Positions 9,448 to 20,496 of a stretch of DNA of 64,000 bases are shown here, piece after piece; positions within the stretch are counted from its first letter, which is position 1, and every line of letters begins with the position of its first letter. The notes beneath the pieces were generated by a model. The model searched no databases. It saw only the letters and a list, made by a program, of their open reading frames with translations, and was not told the DNA's origin. Made by a program: the position numbers and the translations under genes. Origin of the DNA: CAVOOW01 sp963697675. Lineage in GTDB: Bacteria > Actinomycetota > Actinomycetes > JACCUZ01. The DNA is taken from the NCBI GenBank assembly GCA_963697675.1, contig CAVOOW010000003.1, positions 1 to 64,000 of the forward strand, written 5' to 3'.

Positions 9448-10833
9448 ATGACGACAGCACCTGTCACGCCCCAGGATGATGCCGGGACGGACATACCCCG
9501 CACGCGAAAGAAAATCAGCACGCACTGGCTGTACGTGGCGGTCATCGTCGCGGTGGTTGCGGGCACGGCGGTCGGGCTGATCTTCGGCAAGCAGGCCGCT
9601 GGGCTGGCTGTCCTCGGCACCGCGTTCGTGAACCTGATCAAGATGATGATCGGCCCGATTATCTTCTGCACCATCGTACTGGGCATCGGGTCGGTTCGTA
9701 AGGCGTCGCAGGTAGGCCGCGTCGGCGGTATTGCCCTGCTGTATTTCGTGGTGATGTCGACATTTGCCTTGGCACTGGGCCTGCTGGTCGGAAACCTCCT
9801 CCACCCCGGTGAGGGACTGCAGGCCGCTGCGCAGAGCGCTACCTACACCGTCCCGGAAATCCCGACGTCGGGGAACTTCCTGCTGGATATCATCCCGACC
9901 ACGCTGTTCTCGGCACTGACCGTCGGCAGCGTGCTGCAGGCTCTCTTCGTCGGTCTGGTGGTCGGTTTCGCCGTGCAGGCCCTGGGCGCCAAGGGTGAGC
10001 CGATCCTGAACGCAGTCGGCGTTCTTCAGCGTCTCGTCTTCAAGATTTTGGCCGGCATCATGTGGCTGGCTCCGGTCGGTGCGTTTGGTGCGATTGCCGG
10101 CGTGGTCGGAAATACCGGATGGTCCGCCATCGGGTCGTTGAGCCTGTTCGTCCTGGTGTTCTACTCGACCTGCCTCGCTTTCGTCATCGTCATCTTGGGG
10201 ACGATGCTGAAGGTGACCAGCGGTTTTTCGATCTTCAAGCTGCTGTACTACCTGCGCCAGGAGTACCTGCTGATCGTCGCTACCTCTTCGTCGGAAACCG
10301 CCCTGCCACGGCTGATTGCGAAGATGGAGCACCTTGGTGTTTCCCGTCCGGTCGTCGGCATCGTGGTACCGACCGGGTACTCGTTCAATTTGGACGGCAC
10401 GGCGATGTACCTGACGATGGCGTCGCTTTTCATCGCCAACGCCATGGGCACTCCGCTGGACTGGTCGGATCAGCTGTCCCTTCTCCTGTTCATGATCATC
10501 GCCTCCAAGGGCGCGGCCGGTGTCACCGGCGCCGGCTTGGCGGTCCTCGGTGGTGGTCTGCAGGCGCACGCACCGCAGCTGGTTCCGGGTGTGGGCCTGA
10601 TCGTCGCGGTCGACCGGTTCATGTCCGAAGCGCGCGCGCTGACCAACTTCTCCGGCAACGCGGTGGCGACCCTGGTGATCGGCCATTGGGTCAAGGAGAT
10701 CGACCGCGACAAGACGAACCGGGTTTTCTCGGGAGAGGATCCCTTCGATGACACCGACATGTTGGACGAGCATGGCGCCGACGAGCACAGGGCGGATGTC
10801 GATTCCTACCGTCACGAGGTTGCCGGTCACTGA
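9448..10833 (+). CDS. dctA: C4-dicarboxylate:cation symporter, DctA type
   Basis: This is a 461-residue inner-membrane transporter of the dicarboxylate/amino acid:cation symporter family. It should import succinate, fumarate or malate with protons or sodium. The family signatures are all present: the serine-rich hairpin TSSSETALPRLIAKME (about residue 278), the NLDGTAMYL motif (about 313), SKGAAGVTGAG, and DRFMSEARALTNFSGN. Several hydrophobic segments start at about residue 25. The start ATG at 9448 follows a purine-rich AGACGCAGGAGAG site; an in-frame ATG further upstream lacks one. C4-dicarboxylate uptake would feed the TCA cycle. The carboxylase gene downstream on the same strand is separated by about 230 bp and may have its own promoter. 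Confidence 0.92.
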   Translation: MTTAPVTPQDDAGTDIPRTRKKISTHWLYVAVIVAVVAGTAVGLIFGKQAAGLAVLGTAFVNLIKMMIGPIIFCTIVLGIGSVRKASQVGRVGGIALLYFVVMSTFALALGLLVGNLLHPGEGLQAAAQSATYTVPEIPTSGNFLLDIIPTTLFSALTVGSVLQALFVGLVVGFAVQALGAKGEPILNAVGVLQRLVFKILAGIMWLAPVGAFGAIAGVVGNTGWSAIGSLSLFVLVFYSTCLAFVIVILGTMLKVTSGFSIFKLLYYLRQEYLLIVATSSSETALPRLIAKMEHLGVSRPVVGIVVPTGYSFNLDGTAMYLTMASLFIANAMGTPLDWSDQLSLLLFMIIASKGAAGVTGAGLAVLGGGLQAHAPQLVPGVGLIVAVDRFMSEARALTNFSGNAVATLVIGHWVKEIDRDKTNRVFSGEDPFDDTDMLDEHGADEHRADVDSYRHEVAGH

Positions 10834-11062
10834 CGCCCGCCGGGCCATAGAGAACTGTCGAGGCGAATTGGCCCCCGGGAATTGACCAACGGCCGTCGCG
10901 TCCGGGCGCCTGTCCCTGCACGCCGCAAATCTGAGGGACCCGTAATTCGGCCAGGGTAGGCCGCACCGAGCTGCACCCGACGGACAGCGAAACCTCGCAT
11001 TCGACGTCAGTCTTTTCACCACAGAAGAATTTTCGTATGACGAAGATGGAGGAACCACGGGA

Positions 11063-14000
11063 ATGTTTTCGCGCATCGCGGTGATCAACCGAGGCGAACC
11101 GGCGGTCAGATTCATTCAAGCGGTTCGGGAACTGAACGCCGAATTCGGGTACGCCATCAAGGTGATCGCGCTGCATACCCCGGCTGAACGCGGCGCGTTG
11201 TTCGTCCGGTTGGCAGACGAGCGTGTGCCGCTTCGGGGCACGGGTGACCTGGGCACTCCGTACCTGGACCATGCCAAGCTGGAACGGGCGATGATCGCAG
11301 CCGAAGCCGATGCCTGCTGGCCCGGTTGGGGCTTTGTGTCCGAGGACGCCGGCTTCGTCGACATGTGCAACCGCATCGGGGTGAGGTTCATCGGCCCGAC
11401 GGCCGCCGCGATGCGCAAGCTCCGCGACAAAATGCAGGTCCGATACCTGGCCGAGGCGACGAACGTGCCGGTGGCGCCCTGGAGCAGAGGCCTCGTGGAG
11501 GACATGGCCTCCGCACGCAAGCACGCCGAGGCCATCGGCTACCCGCTGGTCCTCAAGGCCCGCAGCGGCAATGGTGGTCGCGGCAGCCGGACGGTCTTGC
11601 ACGCCAGCGAGCTGGAAGAGGCGATCGAGCGCACCCGGTCGAACGCGCAGAAGGCGTTCAACGACGACGCCATCTTCATGGAGAAGCTGATCGTCGGCGG
11701 GCGGCGCATCCAGGTCCAGGTCATCGCCGACAACGTCGGCAACGTATGGGCGCCCGGCATCCTGGACTGCTCCATCCAGCGCGACCACCAACAGCTGATC
11801 GCGGAGTCCGGTTCACCCGCGCTGACCGTGCAGCAGCAGACCGACCTGTGCCGGGATGCGGTCGCGCTGGTCAAGGCGGCCGATTACCGCGGCGCCGGCA
11901 CGGTGAAATTCTTGTACCAGCCCGACGAGAAGATATTCGCCCTCCTCGGCGTGAACACCCGGCTTCAGGCGGAGCATTCGATCACCGAACTGTGCACCGG
12001 GCTCGACCTGGTCAAGCTGCAGATCATGGTGGCCGGCGGCCATCGGCTGGAAGGGGACCCGCCGCCGAACTCCGGCTATGCCATCGAGGCCCGGCTGGAC
12101 GCAGAGGACTCCGATAACGGTTTTGCCCCGGCCCCTGGGAAGGTGGAGTTGCTGACGCTGCCGAACCGGCCGGGGGTCAGGGTGGACACCGGTATCGCCG
12201 TCGGCGACGAGATTTCCCCGGAGCACGACCCGCTGATCGCCAGGATCATCGCCTGGGGCCGGGACCGAGCGGAGGCGATGGCCAGGCTGCGGGTCGCGCT
12301 GCGCGGGACGACTGTTGTGGTGAAGAACGGGACGTCCACCAAGTCGTTCCTGTTGCAGCTGCTCGATCACCCCGAGGTCGTGAACGGCACTGCGGATACC
12401 GGTTGGCTGGACCGGGCCGGGCTGCCCGACACGGCCAGGGTCGCACCTTATGCGGACGCGGCGCTGCTGTATGCGGGTGTCGAGGTCTACGAAGCCGAGG
12501 AGGCGCTGGAACGCGAGGCGTTCCTCCGCTCGGCACGGGGTGGTCGGCCCCGTGCCGGTCACACTGCCGGTCGCAGGATCGAACTCGGCTACCGAGGTCA
12601 GACGTACAGCCTGACCGTCGCCCAGATCAGCCCGAAACGCTTCCGGGTCGAGATCAGCGATGCAAGAAATGACAGCGGAGAGACCGTCGTCGACGTTGAG
12701 CTCGACCGGAAGAGCACGTTTGAGAGTGGGTTGAGCCTGGGCGACCGGCAGCATCACATCGTCGCGTCGAGGACCCCGCACGGCTACCTCATCGAGGTCG
12801 ACAGCGTCAGTCATCGGGTCAGTCGGGACGACGGTGACGTCGTCCGGTCGCCCGCGCCGGCCGTGGTGGTCGCGGTCCGCGCGGCCGCCGGCACCGACGT
12901 CGAGGCCGGCGACACCGTGATGATCTTGGAAAGCATGAAGATGGAAACTCCGGTCAAGGCCCCGCACGCGGGCCGGGTCCGGGAGATCCTGGCCGGCGTG
13001 AACTCCCAGGTCGACCGCGGCGGCGAGCTGCTGCGGATCGACCGGATCGATGACGGTGCCGCTGCCAGCAGCACACCCACCGTGGAGTTCACCGCGGGTG
13101 CTACCCGGTCGCAGGATGCGAGGGCGCAGGCGCTGTCCGATCTGGCCACGATGCGTGCCCTGGTGTTGGGCTATGACGTGAGCACCGATCGAGCCAAGGA
13201 GGCACTCGCGGATTACGACCGAATTCGTGACCAGGTGCCCCGTATCGACGATGAACGGTTGACCGCGTCGCTCGATGTCCTCGCCACCTTCACCGATATC
13301 TGTGAGCTGTCCCGCAACCGCCCGGCCGCGAGACGAGGAGGCCGGTGGCGAGCGGGTGCACAGCCCTGGCGAGTACTTCCACTCCTACCTGCTCTCACTC
13401 GACCCGGAGCGGGAGGGACTGCCGGAGGCGTTCCGAACCCGGCTCGTCGCAGTGCTGGCACATTACGGTGTCACCGATCTGGAGCCGAGCCCGGCGCTGG
13501 AGCACGCGGTGCTCCACGTCTTCCGGGCCCAGGAACGGGTCGCGGACCAGATCCCGATCGTCTCCAGACTGCTCGAGCGGTGGCGCAACGCCGTCCCGCA
13601 GTTCGGCAGCGACATGCAGCGGGCGGCCGGTGAGGTCGTCGACCGTCTGGTGGTGGCGACCAGGCTGCGGTATCCGGTGTTGGGCGACCTGGCCAGCAGT
13701 ATCCGTTACGAGACGTTCGAGCGGCCGCTGATCGACGACGCCCGCAACCGTGTGTACGCCGACGTCCGCGAACATCTTGCGCACCTGGCGGAGAATCCGA
13801 ACCCCGTTCAGTACGCAGAACTGATCGACGCCCTGGTCGCCAGCCGGGAACCGCTGCTCCGAGGTGCTGACCGAACAGATCACGTCGAGGGGCCCTGGCC
13901 AGCAGGCGATGCTGGAGGCGATCACCCGGCGGTACTACCGGATATGCGCACTGGAGCAGGTCAGGGCCTTCCGGCAGGACGACAGGCCCTATGTCACAGG

Positions 14001-16641
14001 CATATACGAACTCGGTGGGCAGCGCCGCGAGTTGATGACGACGATCGCGGACTACGACGACCTGCCCGGCGCATCAGCCGCGCTCAGCGCTTTCGCGGAA
14101 AAGGCGAACGATCCGGCGAACGTGGTGATCGACATCTACCTCGCCTGGCCGGATGCTCCGGCCTCTGGTGATGACGCCTCGGCGGCCCTGCGGGCCGCGC
14201 TGCAACAACACCCCCCGCTGACCGTCGGCCGGCGGGTCTCCGTCACCGTGGCTTCGGCCGGCGACGTCCCGGTGCAGCAGTTCACCTACCGGCCGTCCGC
14301 CGACGGGCTGTCGGAGGAACGGGCGATCCGGGACATGCATCCAATGACCGGTCAACGGCTGGATCTGTGGCGACTGAAGAACTTCACCGGCACCCGGATG
14401 CCGTCGACGGAGGGCACCTTCCTGTTCCATCTCGTGGCGCCGGGCAACCCGAAAGACGAGCGGCTCGTCGCGCTGGCCGCGGTCAGGGACCTCACCCCGT
14501 TGCGGGACGCCGACGGTCGGGTGGTCTCGTTTCCTGCCGTTGAACGGGTACTCGCCGCCTGCCTGGAAAGCATCAGGCGGGCGAAGGCGCAGCACAGCGG
14601 CAAGCGGCGGTTGGACAACAACGAGGTCTTCCTGCACGTCTGGCCGACCATCGATGTCACGCTGACCGACCTCGCCGGGGTCGCGCAGATGAGCGCGCCG
14701 TCGACGTTGGGCACCGGGCTGGTCGAGATCACCGTGCTGGCCCGGATGAAGGTGGACAGCAGTTCCTCCGGTAGTGATTCCTCGGACCCTGCAAGCAGGT
14801 CCTCCGGTGTCGATTCATCGGACCCTGCAAGCAGGTCCTCCGTGCGAAAGGTGGCCCTGCGCTTCGCCTATCAGGTCGGTGCCGGGGTGACCGTCACGGT
14901 GTCCGATCCGCCGACCGAGGCGTTGGCCCCGTTGGACGAGTACACCCAGAAGGTGCAACAGTCTGGTGCGCGCGGCGCGTTGTACCCGTACGAGATCGTT
15001 CCGATGCTCACCGGCCCAGCGGGCAGCTTCACCGAGTACGACTTCACCGACGGGGTGTTCGGCCCGGTGGATCGGCCCCGTGGCAAGAACACCGTCGGCG
15101 TGGTGGCCGGGGTGGTCACGACGCCGACCGAGAGGTATCCCGAAGGCATCACCAGAGTCGCGTTGTTCGGCGACCCCACCATGTCCCTCGGCACGGTGGC
15201 CGTTCCGGAGTGCGCGACTGTCGTTGCGGCGATTGATCTCGCCGAGGAGTTGAGCGTCCCGGTGGAGTGGTTCACGTTGTCCTCCGGCGCAAAGATCTCG
15301 ATGGATACCGGCACCGAGAACATGGACGGGGTGGCCAGGGCGCTGCGCCGGATCATCACGTTCACCCAGGCCGGCGGCGAGATCAATGTCATCGTGGCCG
15401 GGATCAACGTGGGTGCCCAGCCGTACTGGAACGCCGAGGCCACGGTTTTGCCGCACACCAAGGGCATCTTGGTCATGACGCCGACCAGCGCCATGGTGCT
15501 GACCGGAAAGATGTCGCTGGACTACTCCGGCGGCGTTTCGGCGGAGGACAACTTCGGTCTCGGCGGCTACGACCGGGTCATGGGCCCGAACGGTGCAGCC
15601 CAGTACTGGGCACCGAACCTCACCGCAGCCACGGAGATCCTGTTCGCACATTACGACCACGCCTACGTCGCCCCCGGGGAGCGGTATCCGCGCCGGGCGA
15701 AGACCACGGACCCCTTGGACCGGGACGTGCGGACCTTCCCGCACATCCACCCGGACAGCCCGTTCACCACGGTGGGGGAGATCTTCTCGCCGGAGACCAA
15801 CAAGGACCGGAAGAAGCCGTTCGACATCAGAACGGTCATCAACGCGGTCGCCGATCAGGATCACCAGACTCTGGAGCGGTGGGCGGGAATGGCCGATGCC
15901 GACACCTCCGTCGTGGTCGACGCGCACCTCGGCGGGTATCCGGTCGTCATCGTCGGGATCGAAGCGCGCAACATTCCGCGACGCGGTTTCATCCCGGCCG
16001 ACGGGCCGGACCGGTTCACCGCGGGAACCATGTTCCCGAAGTCGTCGAAGAAGACGGTACGGGCGATCAACGCGGCCTCCGGCAGTCGTCCGCTGGTGGT
16101 GCTGGCGAACCTGTCCGGATTCGACGGCTCACCGGAATCACAGCGCAATTCGCAGTTGGAGTTCGGGGCGGAGATCGGCCGATCCATCGTCAATTTCGAC
16201 GGCCCGATCATCTTCTGCGTCGTCTCCCGACTCCACGGTGGTGCGTTCGTGGTGTTCGCCGGCGCGCTCAATGAGAACATGGAGGTCATCGCCGTCGAGG
16301 GCTCGTTCGCCTCGGTGATCGGTGGCGCGCCCGCAGCCGCGGTGGTCTTCACCCGGGACGTGAACACCCGGACCGCCAACGACAAACGGATCAAGGAACT
16401 CGAGTCCGACATCGCCGGCGCCACCGACGACGCGCAACGGGGCGAGCTCCGAGCCCAACTCGCTGAAATGCGCAGTGTCGTGCGGTCGGAGAAGCTCGGT
16501 GAGGTCGCGGCCGAATACGAACAGATCCACAACATCGAACGCGCCCGCCGGGTCGGGTCCGTGCACACCATCATTCCGGCCGTGCAGTTGCGGCCATACC
16601 TGATCAAGGCCGTCGAACGCGGGATGGCCAGCAGTAGCTGA
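11063..16641 (+). pseudogene. Multidomain acetyl-CoA carboxylase (BC-BCCP-CT), two frameshifts
   Basis: About 1,860 codons encode a single-chain, eukaryote-like acetyl-CoA carboxylase. An N-terminal biotin carboxylase begins RIAVINRGEPAVRFI and has the ATP-grasp glycine loop KARSGNGGRGSRTV. A biotin carrier follows with ESMKME (biotinyl Lys near residue 626), then a central region, then the carboxyltransferase (LFGDPTMSLGTVAVPE, VAGINVGAQPYWNAEA, FGLGGYDRVMGPNGAAQYW). It makes malonyl-CoA from acetyl-CoA, ATP and bicarbonate. The frame shifts near 13,325 (after ICELSRNRP) and near 13,862 (before EQITSRGPGQQAM). Sequence on both sides is perfectly conserved, so the breaks may be errors or recent lesions. 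Start ATG 11063 follows GATGGAGGA. A duplicated 36-bp repeat lies in the carboxyltransferase half. Confidence 0.88.
14764..14843 (+). repeat. In-frame 36-bp tandem repeat inside the carboxylase gene
   Basis: Two near-identical 36-bp units (14764-14799 and 14800-14835) are followed by a partial third. Each unit contains the near-palindrome GGACCCTGCAAGCAGGTCC. The length is a multiple of three and inserts a serine-rich linker (SSDPASRSSG repeated) between conserved parts of the carboxyltransferase region without breaking the frame. Confidence 0.85.
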
Positions 16642-17399
16642 CCCTGCGGCTGGCATCGGCCTCGGTCGCCGTCCTGACGGCGGCCGCATCGGCGTCGGCG
16701 ATCAGCCTGGCCGCGAAGTTTCAGGTGCTCCTCGTGCGTGTGCGAGTCGGGTGGAGCGTCCTTGACCGGGTCGTTGCTCATGCCGCCTGCTTTCTTGGGT
16801 TCGGAAAAGGCTTGGCCCCGGGAGGGGGATTCGGTTGGTCAGAGCCGGACCGGTGCCAGCCCGGCGGTCAATGCGAGCGAGATGCCGCGCGCCCCGTCCG
16901 GGGTCGCCGAAGCACCCCTGGCGATCAGGTCTCCGCTGAGGGACACGGCCCACCGCACCGAGCGGCCCGGTCGCTCGATGGCACGTTCCGCAACCCCGAC
17001 ACGGGATGTTCGCGCTGTGGACACAGCACGACACAGTCCTGCACAACCTGGCCTTGCCCGGTGATACCGCCACCGGCTCCGAACACGTCAGTGGGCTGAT
17101 CACCCGGCCTGGCTCCGGGACGGACGCACTACCCAGATTGACGCCGGAGTTCATCGACCCAATCAGTTCGGCACTGATTTGCTCGGGGCCCTTACGCTAA
17201 TGACCGCCAAACACCGAAGTTCACGGGCATAACCGGCGCTCGCTTGCCGGATGGTCAGCAGTGGTCCAATGGTCCCGGATCAAGCGGGGGCCAGCCGCCG
17301 GGAGTTCGGGGCGGCAGCGCAATCGTTGCGTGGCTTGCGCGTCGTAGGCTTTATCCTCCGGACCGCGCCCCTTGGAGGGCATAATGTGGTTTTGAAACT
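16642..17399. other. Gene remnants only
   Basis: Downstream of the carboxylase stop, a minus-strand ATG at 16781 begins MSNDPVKDAPPDSHTHEEHL and soon loses frame to ADADAAAVRTATEADASRR. This is perhaps a small decayed carboxylase-associated protein. A second minus-strand fragment at 16839-17024 (RWAVSLSGDLIARGASATP) looks like the end of another lost gene. Neither is assignable. Confidence 0.35.
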
Positions 17400-18620
17400 T
17401 GTCCCTCATTCTTTCAAGCGGACTGATGACAATCGTCGCGCCCGTCCCCAGCGCCGGCGCCGACAACTCCAGGTTGCGCATCTAGTGCGGCCGCGATGGC
17501 CCCCGTCACGGTGGGTGCGCCGACGACCGTTGTCGCAGCGGCCTGTGCGTTCGAGGAGTTCTCGGCCCATGCGGTGCCCGCCGCCAGGGACGTGAACGGT
17601 AGCCGCGGCTTCGTCTCCTTCGGGGGGCGACTGCCCGCGGCCGGTGTTCGCCGGCCAGTTGACTTATTTCGCCGGTGGTGGCGCGCCTTGGTTCACCCAG
17701 CGCAGTCCGTACTTCGGACAGGTGCTCGCAGTTTCCAACGACTCCACCGGCACGTCGGTGTTGTTTTCAACCTCGCGCGGGACATCCTCGGCAAGCGAGC
17801 CGAGAACGGCTCGGTCACCAACCCGACGCGCTTGAGCAGCCACGGCAACGGCGGTGCTGTGCCGACAACCGGCGATCTGATCACCGACGCCGGCGGGTAT
17901 TGGGCTGTGTGGACCGAACAGGTCGGCCCAGGGCGGTGAATTTGCGCAGTCGGACCTGTTCCAGGCCAAACATCGGTGCAGGGCAGTGCACGGCTCCGAC
18001 CACCCGCAGCAGAATCACCGGATCTACGTTTCATGATGACACCCTCCCCTGGAGTTGCTCCCCCCTCCAGGTGGGCGGTCCGGTGCGCATCTGACCTGGA
18101 ACCGCAACGACGGTGCGCGTTGGCAGTCGGCCTGGATCATGCAATCAACGGCGGACTGCAACGCAAAATGGTCCGCGCCGCGCAAGCTGTACTCGTCCGG
18201 AATAAACACGGACCCGGACGTGGTCCGGGTCAGCAACACCGACTACGTGAGCGTCACCCACCACAGCCCCTATGGCGCAGGGGAAATCCCGACAGTAAAG
18301 ACCCTGTCGGCCACCGGCAAGACGACCGTGTTCAGTCCCGGTAACGGTCCAGCCGGCGAAGCGACGCATTTCAGCGCCGCCAGCCCCTCGCGGGTCATCA
18401 TGGTGTACGGAGCCGCCGGACGATTGCCCAGTTGGGCCTTCAACGGCCGTTCCTGGCACCACACCTACCTCACCGGCGCCAACCGTCCCAGGAGCCGGTC
18501 ACCGTGACCGAGTATGCAAGTGCGTTCACGGTCTTCGGCGTCAGCGTGTCCTGCCATCGGCTGTATTCGATCGGTGTCTCCGGCGCATGGGATTGGCCAG
18601 TCGCGCAGGCCGGGTGAATA
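17400..18620 (+). pseudogene. Decayed secreted protein
   Basis: Protein-like segments run along the plus strand in shifting frames: LTYFAGGGAPWFTQRSPYFG, LAVSNDSTGTSVLFST, ENGSVTNPTRLSSHGNGGAV, DAGGYWAVWTEQVG, HLTWNRNDGARWQSAWIMQS, TDYVSVTHHSPYGAGEIPT and PSWAFNGRSWHHTYLTGA. The tone is that of an extracellular beta-propeller or sialidase-like protein, with repeats rich in Trp, Gly, Asn and Thr. At least four frame changes are needed, so it is degenerate. No precise family is recognised. Confidence 0.45.
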
Positions 18621-18757
18621 CCCAGGGCTCCGACAAAGGAGCCAGGCAGCACCGCGTCGGGACGGCACATCGCGGCCTTGTAGCCCGTTCAGGTATGGGT
18701 GACGCGGCTCATAGGCCCATACGACGTCATTCCACCACATCGCCCAAGGAGACTGCC

Positions 18758-18988
18758 ATGCGTTACCGGTCTATGTCTGTGCTGCTCAGCGCAGCTGTCC
18801 TAGCTGTCACCAACCTCAATCACGTCGCCGCCATCGTCATCGCCCCCGGCCAAGACAACCAGACGAAGTTCGGTAGGACCAGGGACCACCATTGCTGCTG
18901 CCGGATGCAGATTCATGGTGATCTAGGACTTGTGGGGCCGGCCTTTCGCGGCTGCTCGGGGGCGTATCAGTTCGGCTTGATCATGTGA
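18758..18988 (+). CDS. Short putative exported protein
   Basis: The ATG at 18758 follows a strong AAGGAGA ribosome binding site at 18746-18752. It opens a signal-peptide-like sequence (MRYRSMSVLLSAAVLAVTNL). The open frame stops after 76 residues with no recognisable mature domain. It follows the decayed secreted gene and could be the surviving N-terminus of another secreted protein. Confidence 0.4.
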   Translation: MRYRSMSVLLSAAVLAVTNLNHVAAIVIAPGQDNQTKFGRTRDHHCCCRMQIHGDLGLVGPAFRGCSGAYQFGLIM

Positions 18989-19022
18989 ATTCTGGCGGCT
19001 AAGAGTGCCGTGATGGCCTATC

Positions 19023-19743
19023 TCAGTTGGCTGCGCTGAGTTGGATTGCGGGCAGCGGGTCAATGGTCCAGCGGTTGAACCTGAACATGGAACGACCTCC
19101 GCACCGGTGGAGAATTCTGGCGGCGCTTTGCTCCTCGTCGTCGTTTCGCACCGGGACAAAGACGATGGCCTGATCGCTTCTGAGGGCCGAATCGTGAATT
19201 TTCAGTGTTTCTCCTTCGAATCCCCCGCTGCGCTGCAGCGCACGCAGCGCACGCGCCCACAGGCCCTGACCAGCGCCCTCAAGGTCCAGCAGGCGGACTC
19301 CTTGCCGCCCGCTGAGCACATTCAGTCCATTCAGGTCGAACCCCGCCTGTTCCAGCTCGGGCAATACCGCTGTGACTTCTGTGAGGTCGTCGAAGATTGC
19401 GGCTACTCGGTTCGTCGGGTACCGGTAGAATTGGTTCACATTGAACCCAGGTGTTGACCGCAAGGAACCGGCAGCGCCTTGCGGCCCTACCAGCTCTGCA
19501 ACCTGGGCCTTCCCGGGGGTATTTTCACCGGGCTTTTCGCGCTTCCGCGGCTCACCGGTGGCGTGGCGGATGACAAGTCCGCCGATGCCGGCGACGGCCG
19601 CCAGGATGAGCAGAGTTGATGTCGCGGCCCAACCGGTCGACCCGATACCCGCCAGGACGCCGAACAGGCCGAGCACGAGGGCGAGGGTGAAAGCTGTGTC
19701 GGACCCCTCCGGTGCGGCAACCGGTTTTCACGTTACGCCTCAT
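19023..19743 (-). CDS. Membrane-anchored protein of unknown function, frameshift near start
   Basis: An excellent AAAGGAGG site precedes ATG 19743 (MRRNVKTG). The downstream conserved frame (DTAFTLALVLGLFGVLAGIG) is offset by one base, so an indel near 19727 is likely. The body has two hydrophobic segments at about residues 15-50. A cytoplasmic domain follows (VAAIFDDLTEVTAVLPELEQAGFDLNGLNVLSG), with a pattern like general-stress-type domains that recur in actinobacterial membrane proteins. No enzymatic motif is visible and the function is unknown. Confidence 0.6.
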
Positions 19744-19951
19744 TTTGGTCCTCCTTTATTCTGATGGTTTCTTCAAGGCTGTGGCGTGTTCGCCGATTGC
19801 CTTGGGTGGTGATGGCTCAAGTCGTTCAATTCACGACCGCGCCGGGTCTCGCGACGACGTTTCCGGCACGCACCGTCCCTGCGCCGAACCGAAAAGGACA
19901 AGGCTCAGCGACGCTGGGATCGGTCTCGCATGAACAAATCTGCGAACGCCA

Positions 19952-20494
19952 TTATTGACGTGCGTTGATGTGCGAGCGGTCAGCACGCTCAACGAGCAGG
20001 CTGCGTTGAAAGTCGGATGCCGGATTGGAGCGATCCGTGTGATCGAGTCGGGCTAGAATGCTTGCCGAGATTTTACGTAGCTGCTCGATTTGCGCTGCTG
20101 ACAACGAGTCGATCACCACTTCGCGGACGGCCGCGACGTGGCCGGGTGCCGACGCTTGGATGTGTTGCCAACCGGTATCGGTGAGGTGGGCGTTCGTTGC
20201 GCGTTTGTCCTGCGGGCATGGGATGCGCTCGACGAACCCGCGGTTGACCAGTCGGGTCACGACGTGGGAGAGCCGTGGCAGGGTCGAGTGCGTCTGCGCT
20301 GCGAGTGCTGTCATCCGCAGGGTGCGCTCCGGTGCTTCGGACAGCATGGCCAGGACCATGTATTCGAAGTGGCTGACCCCGGCGTCGCGCTGCAGTTGGG
20401 CATCCAGCGCGCCCGGGAGCAGCTCGACAACGCCGATCAGTCCCAGCCAGGCTTGCCGCTCTGCCGGTGAGAGCCAGCGGGGTTCGACGGCCAC
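19952..20494 (-). CDS. MarR family transcriptional regulator
   Basis: A 180-residue winged-helix regulator. The MarR core is clear: HFEYMVLAMLSEAPERTLRM, LAAQTHSTLPRLSHVVTRL (recognition helix), then the wing GFVERIPCPQDKRATNAHLTD. GTG 20494 is chosen because it lies two bases after the stop of the VOC gene and is followed by the conserved RWLSPAERQAWLG. An upstream in-frame start would overlap that gene deeply. The tight spacing means it is co-transcribed with the VOC gene, as in MhqR-type systems where a MarR repressor controls a ring-cleaving dioxygenase. It probably senses a phenolic or quinone effector and autoregulates this operon. Confidence 0.85.
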   Translation of the reverse strand: MAVEPRWLSPAERQAWLGLIGVVELLPGALDAQLQRDAGVSHFEYMVLAMLSEAPERTLRMTALAAQTHSTLPRLSHVVTRLVNRGFVERIPCPQDKRATNAHLTDTGWQHIQASAPGHVAAVREVVIDSLSAAQIEQLRKISASILARLDHTDRSNPASDFQRSLLVERADRSHINARQ

Positions 20495-20496
20495 GG

